Assembly (NCBI GenBank): GCA_002320605.1
Contig: DCKG01000015.1
Coordinates: 51,575 to 115,574 of the forward strand
Length of the DNA: 64,000 bases
From: Bacteroidales bacterium UBA1680
GTDB lineage: Bacteria; Bacteroidota; Bacteroidia; Bacteroidales; UBA932
Direction of reading: 5' to 3'
Positions 53,210 to 62,195 of this stretch are shown piece by piece. The position numbers and the translations under genes are program-made. The notes below the pieces were generated by a model that worked only from the letters and a program-made list of their open reading frames with translations, did not search any database and was not told the origin of the DNA. Numbering within the stretch: position 1 is the first letter of the stretch; each line of letters starts with the position of its first letter.

Positions 53210-54096
53210 CAAGTGCCATAAAATATATATTCGCTACCTCAATATTTCTCGCATGCCTTTCTGGCGCCGCCCAGGAGAAGCGGGATTCCCTGAAGCTGGC
53301 TTCAGAGACGAAGAAGCTCGTGCCTGACTCATTGACAGTCAAGGAATATTCCGATGACTATCTTGACACGGTGAAAATAGAGAAGAAATTCGTTCTGAAC
53401 GATTACAGCTCGATAGGGATTGAGTATGGCGTGTCAATGAACCAAATGTGGTTCACTCCAACGATGACTCAGCAGATGCTTGTATGCCCGAATACAATCG
53501 GTGTCTTTTACACGAAATACCACAGCAAATTATTCGGATACACTCCGTATCTCGGGTATAAGATTGGCCTTCGCTATACGACAGAGGGTTATAAATTCAA
53601 GGAAAATAAAGAGACAGGCACTACGCAAACCATTGAAGGGGCGACTCATGTAAAGATGGATTTCGTTGAAGTGCCAATGATGGCCGAATTCCATGTGGAC
53701 ATGCTCCACTTCAAGTTGTTCGCAGATGCCGGAATCTACGGAGGCTACAGGCTGAACATAGAAAGAACCGGACAAAACGTGGCAGATTCTATCAGAACCT
53801 CGTTCTTAGGCACCGATAGAAGATTTGATTATGGATTCGTGGGCGGAGTGGGCTTCGGAATCATCTTCGACCCGTTCGAGCTGCGAATCAGCGGACAGTT
53901 CCGCTGGGGCTGGGGAACTCTTTATGATCCAGACTATTACAGCGAATATTATTACAGGTATGCTTACCCGATTAACGTGATGATTAATGCTGGAATATAT
54001 TTCCATCTGACCAGAAGAAATGGAAAAAGCAAAGCCCAGTTAAGACGGGAAGCTCGTGACGCAGTTTACAATCCTATACCACCAAAAGCACAATGA
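53206..54096 (+). CDS. Outer-membrane beta-barrel protein (OMP_b-brl type)
   Basis: This 296-residue protein has a signal peptide (S-G-A-A-Q) and an 8-10-strand barrel from about residue 65 (S-S-I-G-I-E-Y-G-V-S-M-N-Q) to 'V-M-I-N-A-G-I-Y-F-H-L'. A basic extension after the last strand is unusual for a barrel that normally ends in an aromatic. It resembles PorT-like porin-family proteins of Bacteroidota. It overlaps both neighbours by 4 bases. Confidence 0.78.
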   Translation: MTSAIKYIFATSIFLACLSGAAQEKRDSLKLASETKKLVPDSLTVKEYSDDYLDTVKIEKKFVLNDYSSIGIEYGVSMNQMWFTPTMTQQMLVCPNTIGVFYTKYHSKLFGYTPYLGYKIGLRYTTEGYKFKENKETGTTQTIEGATHVKMDFVEVPMMAEFHVDMLHFKLFADAGIYGGYRLNIERTGQNVADSIRTSFLGTDRRFDYGFVGGVGFGIIFDPFELRISGQFRWGWGTLYDPDYYSEYYYRYAYPINVMINAGIYFHLTRRNGKSKAQLRREARDAVYNPIPPKAQ

Positions 54097-55442
54097 AAAC
54101 TCTAACGGCTAAAGCAGGTAACGTCCTCATCGGTGGCGGCAACCCGATCGTGATCCAGACCATGTGCAACACCCACACTTACGACGTGGATGCCACTGTA
54201 GAGCAATGCGTGCGGCTCAGCAAGGCCGGGTCGCAGCTGATTCGCATCACTGTGCCAGGAATGAGCGACGTGGAGAATATTCGGGAAATTAAGGCGAGGC
54301 TCCGTTCCATGGGCATCTTGACTCCTCTGGTAGCGGATATTCATTTTTCATCGGAAACCGCCATTGCCGTTGCCCAAATTGTCGAGAAAGTCAGGATAAA
54401 CCCTGGCAACTTCAATAGAAACCACGAAGAGGCTAAGCGGCAGTTCAGAAAACTCATCGAAGCCTGCAGGGAAAACGGCACGGCTATCAGGGTAGGCGTT
54501 AACCACGGCTCTCTGGGTGAATATATTACGAACCTATACGGCAACACGTCGCAGGCTATGGCAAAGGCTGCGATGGAATGGCTGAAGATGTGCGTAGAAG
54601 CAGATTTCTTGAACGTCGTCGTTTCCCTGAAGTCCAGCAACACGAAGGTGATGGTAGAGGCATACCGAGAACTTGTTCACGAGATGGAAGCCGAAGGACA
54701 TATTTTCCCCCTCCACGTCGGCGTGACTGAAGCGGGCAATGGGGACAGCGGAATAATGAAATCTTGCGTAGGCATCTCGACGCTTCTCTCGGAAGGCATC
54801 GGGGATACCATAAGAGTGTCTCTTACGGGTGACCCTGAGACAGAACTCGCGCCCGCTTCCTACCTGGCGGCCAGATATGGGCATAAGATAGTTTCTTCGC
54901 TGACTTCGCTGAAAATAGAAGGCCGAAAAATCTTCGCCACCTATGACTCCCCTTCTAAGGAAACTTTACTGCTGGATTTCTCTTGTGACTTCGGACGGCG
55001 CCTGTTAGACAATGAGATTGATGACGTGGAAACAGATGGCACGTTCGAGGATGAGCAAGGAAGGAAAATCTCCATAGCAAACTCTGGCATCGGGAAATAT
55101 CTTGAGGAAGAGCTTCTGCAGGCAGCAAGAAGAAAATTCACGAAACCTGAATATATTGCATGCCCCGGCTGTGGCAGGACCATGTACGATTTGGAAAAAG
55201 CCTTCGCGGAAGTGAAATTGAAGACTGCGAGGCTCAGACCGATGGTGATAGCCGTCATGGGCTGCATCGTGAATGGTCCTGGAGAGATGGCAGATGCAGA
55301 CTGGGGCTACGTAGGCGAGGGCAATCACAAAGTTACCATTTATAAGAAGAAAGAACCTATCCTGCGCCATGTCCATGACACAGAGGCAGTAGAAAAATTA
55401 GTGAAGCTTATTCAGGAGGACGAGGCTAAAGTTCGGCAATGA
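54093..55442 (+). CDS. ispG: 4-hydroxy-3-methylbut-2-en-1-yl diphosphate synthase
   Basis: This 449-residue MEP-pathway enzyme has an N-terminal TIM barrel (V-A-D-I-H-F near residue 85, N-P-G-N near 107, N-H-G-S-L near 135) and a C-terminal domain with the three [4Fe-4S] cysteines, Cys357 and Cys360 (C-P-G-C-G-R) and Cys391 (M-G-C-I-V-N-G-P-G-E). E. coli IspG is about 370 residues and Bacteroidota versions usually exceed 600 with an inserted domain. Here only about 70 extra residues remain between barrel and iron-sulfur domain. It overlaps psd by 17 bases at the 3' ends. Confidence 0.9.
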   Translation: MKTLTAKAGNVLIGGGNPIVIQTMCNTHTYDVDATVEQCVRLSKAGSQLIRITVPGMSDVENIREIKARLRSMGILTPLVADIHFSSETAIAVAQIVEKVRINPGNFNRNHEEAKRQFRKLIEACRENGTAIRVGVNHGSLGEYITNLYGNTSQAMAKAAMEWLKMCVEADFLNVVVSLKSSNTKVMVEAYRELVHEMEAEGHIFPLHVGVTEAGNGDSGIMKSCVGISTLLSEGIGDTIRVSLTGDPETELAPASYLAARYGHKIVSSLTSLKIEGRKIFATYDSPSKETLLLDFSCDFGRRLLDNEIDDVETDGTFEDEQGRKISIANSGIGKYLEEELLQAARRKFTKPEYIACPGCGRTMYDLEKAFAEVKLKTARLRPMVIAVMGCIVNGPGEMADADWGYVGEGNHKVTIYKKKEPILRHVHDTEAVEKLVKLIQEDEAKVRQ

Positions 55443-56082
55443 CGGTTTCTCCCGCAACGGTTAAATCGCCTATTTTCACTTTAATCTTAGCGTCAAGAGG
55501 CAGGAATATATCTATTCTTGAACCGAATTTGATTATTCCGCATTGTTCTCCGCGAGTCTCCCTAGCGCCTTCTTTCGAGTAGCAGACAATCCTGCGTGCG
55601 AATGTGCCTGCAATCTGCTTAAAGAATATTTCGCCATATTCATTTTTAATGGCAGTGGAAGAATGCTCATTCTCCTCTGATGCCTTCGGCTTGAATGCCA
55701 GCAGGTATTTGCCAGGATGGTACTGATAGTATGACACCGTACCATTCATAGGCCAGAAATTGGCATGCACGTCAAAGAAATTCATGTAAACGGACACTTG
55801 AATGCATTCTTTCTTTAGATATTCGCTCTCAAACGCCTTCTCCAATATGACGACCTTGCCGTCTGCGACCGAAGTGATGAGCCTGTCATTCTGCGGCTCA
55901 GGTGTTACCCTGACTGGGACTCTGTGAAACCAGATGACGAAAAACGCGAAGCACAGAATCAGCACGGAAATAGGCACGGAAACCCATAGGCGTCTGACGA
56001 AAATCAAGATCAGCACTACGGCGACGACGCACGGCACCACTACCGTGGCTATAGTTCCTATCGAATCTTTATCAATTACCAT
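55426..56082 (-). CDS. psd: Phosphatidylserine decarboxylase proenzyme
   Basis: This 218-residue short-form Psd has one or two N-terminal helices and the self-cleavage site K-F-G-S-R-I-D, with Ser188 becoming the pyruvoyl group, which leaves a roughly 31-residue alpha chain. It converts phosphatidylserine to phosphatidylethanolamine at the inner membrane. It is the last gene of the rsfS-ftsH-cdsA-psd operon and works downstream of cdsA in phospholipid synthesis. Confidence 0.9.
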   Translation of the reverse strand: MVIDKDSIGTIATVVVPCVVAVVLILIFVRRLWVSVPISVLILCFAFFVIWFHRVPVRVTPEPQNDRLITSVADGKVVILEKAFESEYLKKECIQVSVYMNFFDVHANFWPMNGTVSYYQYHPGKYLLAFKPKASEENEHSSTAIKNEYGEIFFKQIAGTFARRIVCYSKEGARETRGEQCGIIKFGSRIDIFLPLDAKIKVKIGDLTVAGETVIAEL

Positions 56083-56111
56083 CTGTTTCCTATCGTTAAT
56101 ATATTAATAAA

Positions 56112-56942
56112 TCAAAGTAAGTCGAAGATAGCTAGGTATATGGCGCCGAAAGGCATCGCCATAAGAGTGCTATCGAACCTGTCTAGCATGCCTCCATGCC
56201 CTGGAATGATGTTTCCAGAGTCTTTGACTCCGTAGAAACGCTTCCACTGGGACTCGAAGAGGTCTCCATAAACTCCTGCTACCGACATGATCACGGAAAG
56301 TATGAGGCAGTGAATCAGAGGGAATCTCAGGATGCCAGTCTCATACAGCACGAAAGCAGCCAGGACGGAACTGAACAAGCCTCCGAAGAACCCTACCCAA
56401 GTCTTGTGAGGAGAGACAGACTCGAAGAGCTTCTTCGGGAACTTCTTCCCGAGCAGTTTCCCGAAGGTGAACGCTCCGACATCAGAACACCATATAATCA
56501 CGAAAAAATCAATCAGCAGCAGTCCGCTGAAGTTCCCTGCCTTATCAAAGGCTATGAGATTCGACAAAGCGAGGGGAATAGCAATGTAGAGAAGTCCAGT
56601 GTAGATGTTGGAGAGCTTGTCGTATTCGGATTTATCCTTGAGGTAAATGGAGTTTATCATCACGATGAACACAGGCACCATGGCGAGGGCCACGAATCTG
56701 AGCTGCAAGTGGTAGGCCTGCATCACGAACAGAAGGACGAAGAGGAATATGGCTGAAAGTATCGCGAGCACTTTCGAAAATGTGTAGCTGTCCCCCATCG
56801 AAATCCTATAATATTCAAGCAGCATGAAAACCATGATCGTGATGACCATGGCAGCGAAGAGGAATTTGTTGAATGACAGACACAGTACCATCAAGATGAC
56901 GAACACGGTGCCTGAAATCGCTCTCACTGTTGTGTTATTCAT
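56112..56942 (-). CDS. cdsA: Phosphatidate cytidylyltransferase
   Basis: This 276-residue, eight-helix membrane enzyme ends in the CDP-DAG synthase signature, S-Q-W-K-R...K-D-S-G-N-I-I-P-G-H-G-G-M-L-D-R-F-D near residues 228-255. It makes CDP-diacylglycerol, the precursor for all membrane phospholipids, including the substrate chain for Psd encoded next. Confidence 0.93.
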   Translation of the reverse strand: MNNTTVRAISGTVFVILMVLCLSFNKFLFAAMVITIMVFMLLEYYRISMGDSYTFSKVLAILSAIFLFVLLFVMQAYHLQLRFVALAMVPVFIVMINSIYLKDKSEYDKLSNIYTGLLYIAIPLALSNLIAFDKAGNFSGLLLIDFFVIIWCSDVGAFTFGKLLGKKFPKKLFESVSPHKTWVGFFGGLFSSVLAAFVLYETGILRFPLIHCLILSVIMSVAGVYGDLFESQWKRFYGVKDSGNIIPGHGGMLDRFDSTLMAMPFGAIYLAIFDLL

Positions 56943-56960
56943 GCTTGCGATCGTTTTCTT

Positions 56961-58895
56961 CTAGTTTGTTATCTCTTCAGCCTTGGTTGTTTTTTCTTCG
57001 TGCTTCACCTTCGGCCCAAGGATATTCTCGATGTCCTCTGCGAAAATCACTTCTTTTTCGAGCAAGAGTTCAGCTACCTGCACGAAGCCATCCTTGTGGT
57101 CGAGAAGCAGCTTTTTCGTCTGTTCATGAACGGAATTCACGAGGTCTTTAACTTCCTCGTCCATCACTTCAGCTGTCTTCTCTGAATATGGTTTAGAAAG
57201 CTCATAACCTCTAGATCCGGTAGAGTCATAGAATGAGACATTGCCTATCTTCTCGCTCATTCCGTAATATTGAACCATGCCATAAGCCATGTTAGTCATC
57301 CTCTCCAGATCATTCAGCGCACCGGTAGCAGGCTCTCCGTTGACGATTTCCTCTGCGACGCGCCCGCCAATCAGGCAGCACATCTGCTGAATCATGTACG
57401 ATTTCGGGTACATCTTCTTCTCATCTGGAAGGTACCATGTAAGTCCCAGAGCTTGTCCGCGAGGAATTATGCTCACCTTAAACACGTTATCACCATAAGG
57501 CAGCAGCCATCCCACAACGGCGTGACCAGCCTCGTGATAAGCCGTAGTACGTTTTTCCTCAGGCGTCATGATCGTTGCGCTCTTGCGCTCCAAGCCACCC
57601 ACGATTCGATCGACCGCATCGAGAAAATCCGCTTTGTCGACCATTGGCTTATTTTTTCTGGCGGCAGTCAGGGCTGCTTCATTGCAGACATTTGCGATGT
57701 CGGCGCCAGAGAAACCAGGAGTGTTTTTAGCAATAAACTCAACGTCGAAATTTGAATCGACCTTGAGGCCTTTCATATGCACCTTGAATATCTCTACCCT
57801 CTCTTTAAGTTCAGGCAGGTCGACATGAATCTGACGGTCGAAGCGGCCAGCCCTCAGCAATGCTTTGTCCAGAATATCAGCTCTATTGGTTGCCGCAAGA
57901 ATGATGACCCCGCTATTCGTATCGAAGCCATCCATTTCAGTAAGCAGCTGGTTCAGAGTATTCTCCCTCTCGTCATTCGACGAGAATCCGGCATTCTTGG
58001 CCCTAGCGCGGCCCACCGCATCGATTTCGTCAATGAATACGATGCAAGGAGCCTTCTCCTTTGCCTGACGGAACAAGTCGCGTACCCTCGAAGCGCCCAC
58101 GCCCACGAACATCTCTACGAAATCGGAACCGGAAATCGAGAAGAACGGAACGTTAGCCTCGCCTGCGACAGCCTTGGCAAGCAAAGTCTTTCCGGTGCCA
58201 GGAGGTCCTACCAGCAATGCTCCCTTAGGGATTTTACCGCCCAAGGCAGTATACTTGGCTGGATTCTTCAGGAAATCTACGATCTCCATCACTTCTTCTT
58301 TAGCCCCATAAAGGCCAGCCACATCCTTGAATGTGACATTCACCTTAGTCTTGTCGGCCAGCTTCCCGGTCGATTTACCCACATTGAATATTCCACCTTG
58401 GCCAGAACCCATTGAACCCCCACCCATGTTCCTGTTCATGCTATTCAGCATCCACAGCCACATGACAATCAGGATGATAGGGAAAATGATCCATTCCAAG
58501 ATGCCTCCCCAGACCTTTGACTGGTTTTCAATCGTTATCTTTACTTGGTCTGAAGCAGGCATCTGAGCATTCAGCGCACCGAATTCGCTCTCTGCATCGA
58601 ACTTATCCGAAACCAGAAAGAAGAAATGCGGAGAACTGGTCGGCAGCTTGCCGCCGAACTTCTCGGAATATTTTGACAGCCTGTCAGGCTTAATCGTTAT
58701 ATTCCCTTTATAGTCGTTCCTTATGAACTTTATTTCTTTGATGTCCCCACCAAGGAACATCTCTTTCACTTCAGCCCACTCAATCTTCTGTGGATTAGCT
58801 CCAGACTGACTGAACAAAAGCCATCCAATTCCTATCAGAAGCAGGATATAGAGCCAGGACAGATTGATTCTGATTCTTCTAATCTTCGGAGCCAT
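56961..58895 (-). CDS. ftsH: ATP-dependent zinc metalloprotease FtsH
   Basis: This 644-residue protein has two N-terminal helices (residues ~12-28 and ~133-150) enclosing a periplasmic domain. The AAA module follows (Walker A G-P-P-G-T-G-K-T near residue 229, Walker B V-F-I-D-E-I-D, the pore motif F-V-E-M-F-V-G-V-G), then the M41 zinc site H-E-A-G-H at 454-458. A membrane-anchored quality-control protease. It starts one base after the rsfS stop codon. Confidence 0.95.
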   Translation of the reverse strand: MAPKIRRIRINLSWLYILLLIGIGWLLFSQSGANPQKIEWAEVKEMFLGGDIKEIKFIRNDYKGNITIKPDRLSKYSEKFGGKLPTSSPHFFFLVSDKFDAESEFGALNAQMPASDQVKITIENQSKVWGGILEWIIFPIILIVMWLWMLNSMNRNMGGGSMGSGQGGIFNVGKSTGKLADKTKVNVTFKDVAGLYGAKEEVMEIVDFLKNPAKYTALGGKIPKGALLVGPPGTGKTLLAKAVAGEANVPFFSISGSDFVEMFVGVGASRVRDLFRQAKEKAPCIVFIDEIDAVGRARAKNAGFSSNDERENTLNQLLTEMDGFDTNSGVIILAATNRADILDKALLRAGRFDRQIHVDLPELKERVEIFKVHMKGLKVDSNFDVEFIAKNTPGFSGADIANVCNEAALTAARKNKPMVDKADFLDAVDRIVGGLERKSATIMTPEEKRTTAYHEAGHAVVGWLLPYGDNVFKVSIIPRGQALGLTWYLPDEKKMYPKSYMIQQMCCLIGGRVAEEIVNGEPATGALNDLERMTNMAYGMVQYYGMSEKIGNVSFYDSTGSRGYELSKPYSEKTAEVMDEEVKDLVNSVHEQTKKLLLDHKDGFVQVAELLLEKEVIFAEDIENILGPKVKHEEKTTKAEEITN

Positions 58896-59270
58896 CTACT
58901 TAGTTTTTTTAGCTGGTGTTTTCCTGTCTTTGTATTCTTTATGCGGCGCATCAGCCCAGAGATCTTCCAGACGATAGAATTTCCGATATTCAGTTAAAAA
59001 AATGTGAGCGACGATGTCGCCATAGTCCAGAATGATCCAGAAGTTATTTTCCATGCCCTGCATTCTGAAAGGCTTTCTGCCGACTTCTGTCCTCATTTTC
59101 TCAATCACGTTGTCAGCGATGGCGTTGACGTTCGTAGTAGAGTCAGCGTTGCATATCATGAAGTGATCAGTGATGGCAGTGCCAAGCGAACGAAGATCTA
59201 TGTCAACGACGTCCTGCGCTTTCTTGTCTAGCATAGCGTCTGCCATAACCCTGAGGTCGTGTGTAATCAT
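58896..59270 (-). CDS. rsfS: Ribosome silencing factor
   Basis: This 124-residue protein of the RsfS/Iojap family has the conserved core D-H-F-M-I-C-N-A-D-S near residue 35 and W-I-I-L-D-Y-G-D-I-V-A-H-I-F near residue 75. It binds ribosomal protein uL14 and blocks subunit joining when nutrients are scarce. First gene of the minus-strand operon, divergent from birA. An alternative start lies at 59246 (M-A-D-A-M). Confidence 0.92.
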   Translation of the reverse strand: MITHDLRVMADAMLDKKAQDVVDIDLRSLGTAITDHFMICNADSTTNVNAIADNVIEKMRTEVGRKPFRMQGMENNFWIILDYGDIVAHIFLTEYRKFYRLEDLWADAPHKEYKDRKTPAKKTK

Positions 59271-59284
59271 GTTCGATTTATTTA

Positions 59285-59310
59285 TAAATTTGCATTAGCT
59301 TACAAATATA
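59285..59310. promoter_or_regulatory. Divergent rsfS / birA promoter boxes
   Basis: TAAATTTG on the plus strand (59285-59292) lies 36 bases before the birA start, and TATATTTG on the minus strand (59310-59303) lies 33 bases before the rsfS start. Both match the -7 consensus; neither has a clear TTTG at the right distance. Confidence 0.45.
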
Positions 59311-59327
59311 GTATAATTTTCAAACCA

Positions 59328-60065
59328 ATGAAAAACAAAATCGCCATTGAATGGTACGACGAGATTGATTCCACCAACACTGAAATGCAGCGCAAGATTG
59401 ACGCTCTGGAGAACTTTTCAGTAATCGCCGCCGTGAACCAGACCGCAGGACGAGGACAAAGAGGCAACACCTGGCACGTCCAGGAGGGGAAAAACCTCAC
59501 ATTCTCACTCTTTCTCAAATTTCAGCCAGGCGAGTTGGAAGCCGCCGATAATTTCCTCCTTAGCGAGGCTGCGGCATTGGCGATGCTTGACTACCTGAGA
59601 GGAGAAGGCATTGAGTGCAAGATAAAATGGCCGAACGACATATATTATAAGAATAAGAAAATATGCGGAATGTTAATAGAGAATACCCTTTCTGAAAGGA
59701 ATATCTCAAATTCCATAATCGGAATAGGCCTGAACGTGAATCAGAAAGACTTCCCTGCCGGGCTTGTTAACCCAATATCCATGGGCCAGATTACGAATAA
59801 AGCATATTCATTGAAAGAAGAGCTGGTTAAACTCTGCGGATGCCTTTCCAGCAGACTCACTCTCCCGTTCGGCGATGGGATGGCAAATGAATATGAAGAA
59901 TGCCTTTACAGGAAGGATGAGTTCCATGAATATTCCGATTGCGCTTCTGGCAAGCTGTTCGAGGGAAAGATCATCGGCGTCTTGCCAGATGGAAAGCTTT
60001 GCGTAGAGACAGACAAAGGCGAAGTCAGACGCTTCGCCTTCAAAGAAATAAGTTATATTATTTAA
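59328..60065 (+). CDS. birA: Biotin--[acetyl-CoA-carboxylase] ligase
   Basis: Starting at 59328 (M-K-N-K-I-A-I-E-W), the 245-residue enzyme has the biotin-adenylate motif G-R-G-Q-R-G-N-T-W near residue 42, K-W-P-N-D-I-Y near 103 and a C-terminal SH3-like domain. It lacks the N-terminal DNA-binding domain of the E. coli protein, so it is a ligase only (group I). It is convergent with rpe. Confidence 0.9.
   Translation: MKNKIAIEWYDEIDSTNTEMQRKIDALENFSVIAAVNQTAGRGQRGNTWHVQEGKNLTFSLFLKFQPGELEAADNFLLSEAAALAMLDYLRGEGIECKIKWPNDIYYKNKKICGMLIENTLSERNISNSIIGIGLNVNQKDFPAGLVNPISMGQITNKAYSLKEELVKLCGCLSSRLTLPFGDGMANEYEECLYRKDEFHEYSDCASGKLFEGKIIGVLPDGKLCVETDKGEVRRFAFKEISYII
60016..60040 (-). terminator. 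Possible rpe terminator inside birA
   Basis: AAGGCGAAG and CTTCGCCTT form a perfect 9-bp stem with a 7-nt loop about 40 bases past the rpe stop on the minus strand. The T-run after it is short (TTTG), so termination may be partial. Confidence 0.45.
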
Positions 60066-60079
60066 ACTACCTTATTAAA

Positions 60080-60733
60080 TCACTTCCCTCTTAGTTCGGC
60101 AATGACCTTTGCCCTGTCCGATGCCTGGAAAACAGAGCTTCCGGCGACGCAAATGGTGCATCCTGCCTGCCGTAGGATTTCTATGTTATCGGGTCCTATG
60201 CCTCCGTCGACCTCAATATCCTTAAAGTTGCCACAGCGCTTCATTTCCTCTCGCAGTGATTCTATCCTCTGGACGGATGCCTCAATGAACTTCTGCCCGC
60301 CGAAGCCTGCAAATACAGACATCACAAGAAAGAAATCCACATCCTGAATATATGGGAATAGCTTCTCGACCGGAACGTCAGGATTGATGGCTATCCCAGC
60401 CTTAACTCCGAAAGAGTGAATCAAATCTATAATTTCCTTTGGATCCTTCCCTTCTTTCTCGGCAGCTTCAAGATGGAAACTTATCATCTTCGCCCCTGAC
60501 CTAGAGAATCTTTCGATGTATTTGTCGGGATTAATTATCATCAGGTGAACGTCCATAGGCACTTTGATTACTTTGGCTATGGCATCGACTACAGGGAAGC
60601 CAAAAGAGATGTTCGGAACGAATGTGCCATCCATGACATCAATATGTATCAGGTCGGCATATTCATTCACCATCTCGAGGTCTTTCTCGAGATTCAGGAA
60701 GTTCCCCGATAGAATAGAAGGCGCTACTTTCAT
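60080..60733 (-). CDS. rpe: Ribulose-phosphate 3-epimerase
   Basis: This 217-residue TIM-barrel enzyme of the pentose phosphate pathway has P-S-I-L-S-G-N-F at the N-terminus, H-I-D-V-M-D-G near residue 31, V-H-L-M near 61 and E-V-D-G-G-I near 173, which supply the metal and catalytic residues. It interconverts ribulose 5-phosphate and xylulose 5-phosphate. It starts one base after the pepD stop codon. Confidence 0.95.
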   Translation of the reverse strand: MKVAPSILSGNFLNLEKDLEMVNEYADLIHIDVMDGTFVPNISFGFPVVDAIAKVIKVPMDVHLMIINPDKYIERFSRSGAKMISFHLEAAEKEGKDPKEIIDLIHSFGVKAGIAINPDVPVEKLFPYIQDVDFFLVMSVFAGFGGQKFIEASVQRIESLREEMKRCGNFKDIEVDGGIGPDNIEILRQAGCTICVAGSSVFQASDRAKVIAELRGK

Positions 60734-60734
60734 G

Positions 60735-62165
60735 CTAACTGAATGATGTCACGACATCCGTAAGATGTTTTACGAACTTGTCTAGTGAATCCAAATCGAG
60801 CTTCTCCCCTGGCGTGTGCACATTACGGAGCGTTGGCCCGAACGAGATCATGTCCAGATTGCCGAACTTCTCTCCGAACAGACCGCATTCCAATCCTGCG
60901 TGAATAGCCTTAATCTCAGGCTCTTTGCCGAACAACTTCTTGTACGAAGAGACACAGAGGTCTAGGATATGGGATTTAGGATTAGGTTTCCAGCCAGGAT
61001 ATTCGCTCACGTGTTCAACCTCGGCTCCAGCTTTACGAAATACTTCAGCCACCTTCTCTGCTATTTCTTTCAGTTCGGCTTTATCGGAGCTGCGCTGGCT
61101 CGTGACAACTTCAACTTCACCCATCTGGTGCATGCTTGCGGAAGCCAGATTAGTCGATGTCTCGACTAAGCCGGGAACATCTTTGCTCATTGCGATAACC
61201 CCATGAGGGCAAGCCGCCAAAGCTCTGACTAATGCATCAGCATCCTTGCTGTCCATAGGCTTCTCCGTGCACTGGCAGTCTGCGGCAGTATATTTTATGT
61301 CAGGGTCCGTTTCAGCATATTCCTTGACAGCCTCTTCCATGAACTTGAAGAATCTGTCTTCCACGCCCTTCACATCTATTGCGGCTATCACGGTCTCGGC
61401 CTCTCTGGCAATTGCATTTGGCTTTCCGCCGCCTTTAAGAACAATCAGCTGAAATTCCTCATTTTCCAGTTCTTTCGACAAGAATTTTGCTAGAGTCGCA
61501 AGCGTGTTCATCCTTCCTTTATCAATATCGTCCCCACTATGCCCTCCAAGGCCATTGAATATATGAAGATGCAACGTCTTGTAGGATTTGTTGAAATTGA
61601 CCGCCTGGTATTTAAAATGAGCGAGAGTGTCAACACCTCCGGCGCAACCGATAAACATTTGTCCTTCATCTTCAGAATCGACGTTTATCATGGTTTTACC
61701 TGTGAAGAAGCCTGGCTGCATTCCGAATGCTCCATCCATTCCAGTCTCCTCAGAAACCGTGAACACGCATTCTATCTTGCCCATAGGCAGGTCGCTATCC
61801 AGAAGAGCTAGCATGGCCGCATCCCCGATGCCATCATCAGCACCGAGTGTCGTGTCTCTTGCCACCATCCAACCGTCTTCTATTTCATATCTAATAGGAT
61901 CTTTCGAGAAATCATGTGCCACTCCGCTGCGCTTCTCGCACACCATGTCCTGGTGTCCCTGAAGCACTAATGCCGGCACATTTTCTTTACCTTTTGAAGC
62001 TTCTTTCGTGATGCAGACATTTCCAACCTCATCGGTCTTGCAAGCGAGATTTCTTTCTTTCGCAAATTTTTGGAGATACGCGCACATTGCCTCTTCATGC
62101 CCCGATTCCCTAGGTATACGGGTTATCTCCTTGAAGATTTCAAGTACTTTAGATGAATCCATCAT
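60735..62165 (-). CDS. pepD: Aminoacyl-histidine dipeptidase (M20C)
   Basis: This 476-residue zinc peptidase has metal-ligand motifs G-H-Q-D-M-V near residue 75, T-L-G-A-D-D-G-I-G near 112 and S-E-E-T-G-M-D-G near 143. A dimerisation lid domain sits in the middle. It hydrolyses Xaa-His and other unspecific dipeptides in the cytoplasm. It is transcribed with rpe and lies downstream of dnaA on the same strand. Confidence 0.92.
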   Translation of the reverse strand: MMDSSKVLEIFKEITRIPRESGHEEAMCAYLQKFAKERNLACKTDEVGNVCITKEASKGKENVPALVLQGHQDMVCEKRSGVAHDFSKDPIRYEIEDGWMVARDTTLGADDGIGDAAMLALLDSDLPMGKIECVFTVSEETGMDGAFGMQPGFFTGKTMINVDSEDEGQMFIGCAGGVDTLAHFKYQAVNFNKSYKTLHLHIFNGLGGHSGDDIDKGRMNTLATLAKFLSKELENEEFQLIVLKGGGKPNAIAREAETVIAAIDVKGVEDRFFKFMEEAVKEYAETDPDIKYTAADCQCTEKPMDSKDADALVRALAACPHGVIAMSKDVPGLVETSTNLASASMHQMGEVEVVTSQRSSDKAELKEIAEKVAEVFRKAGAEVEHVSEYPGWKPNPKSHILDLCVSSYKKLFGKEPEIKAIHAGLECGLFGEKFGNLDMISFGPTLRNVHTPGEKLDLDSLDKFVKHLTDVVTSFS

Positions 62166-62195
62166 ATTAATAAATAATCACTAGCGTTAGTCGGT

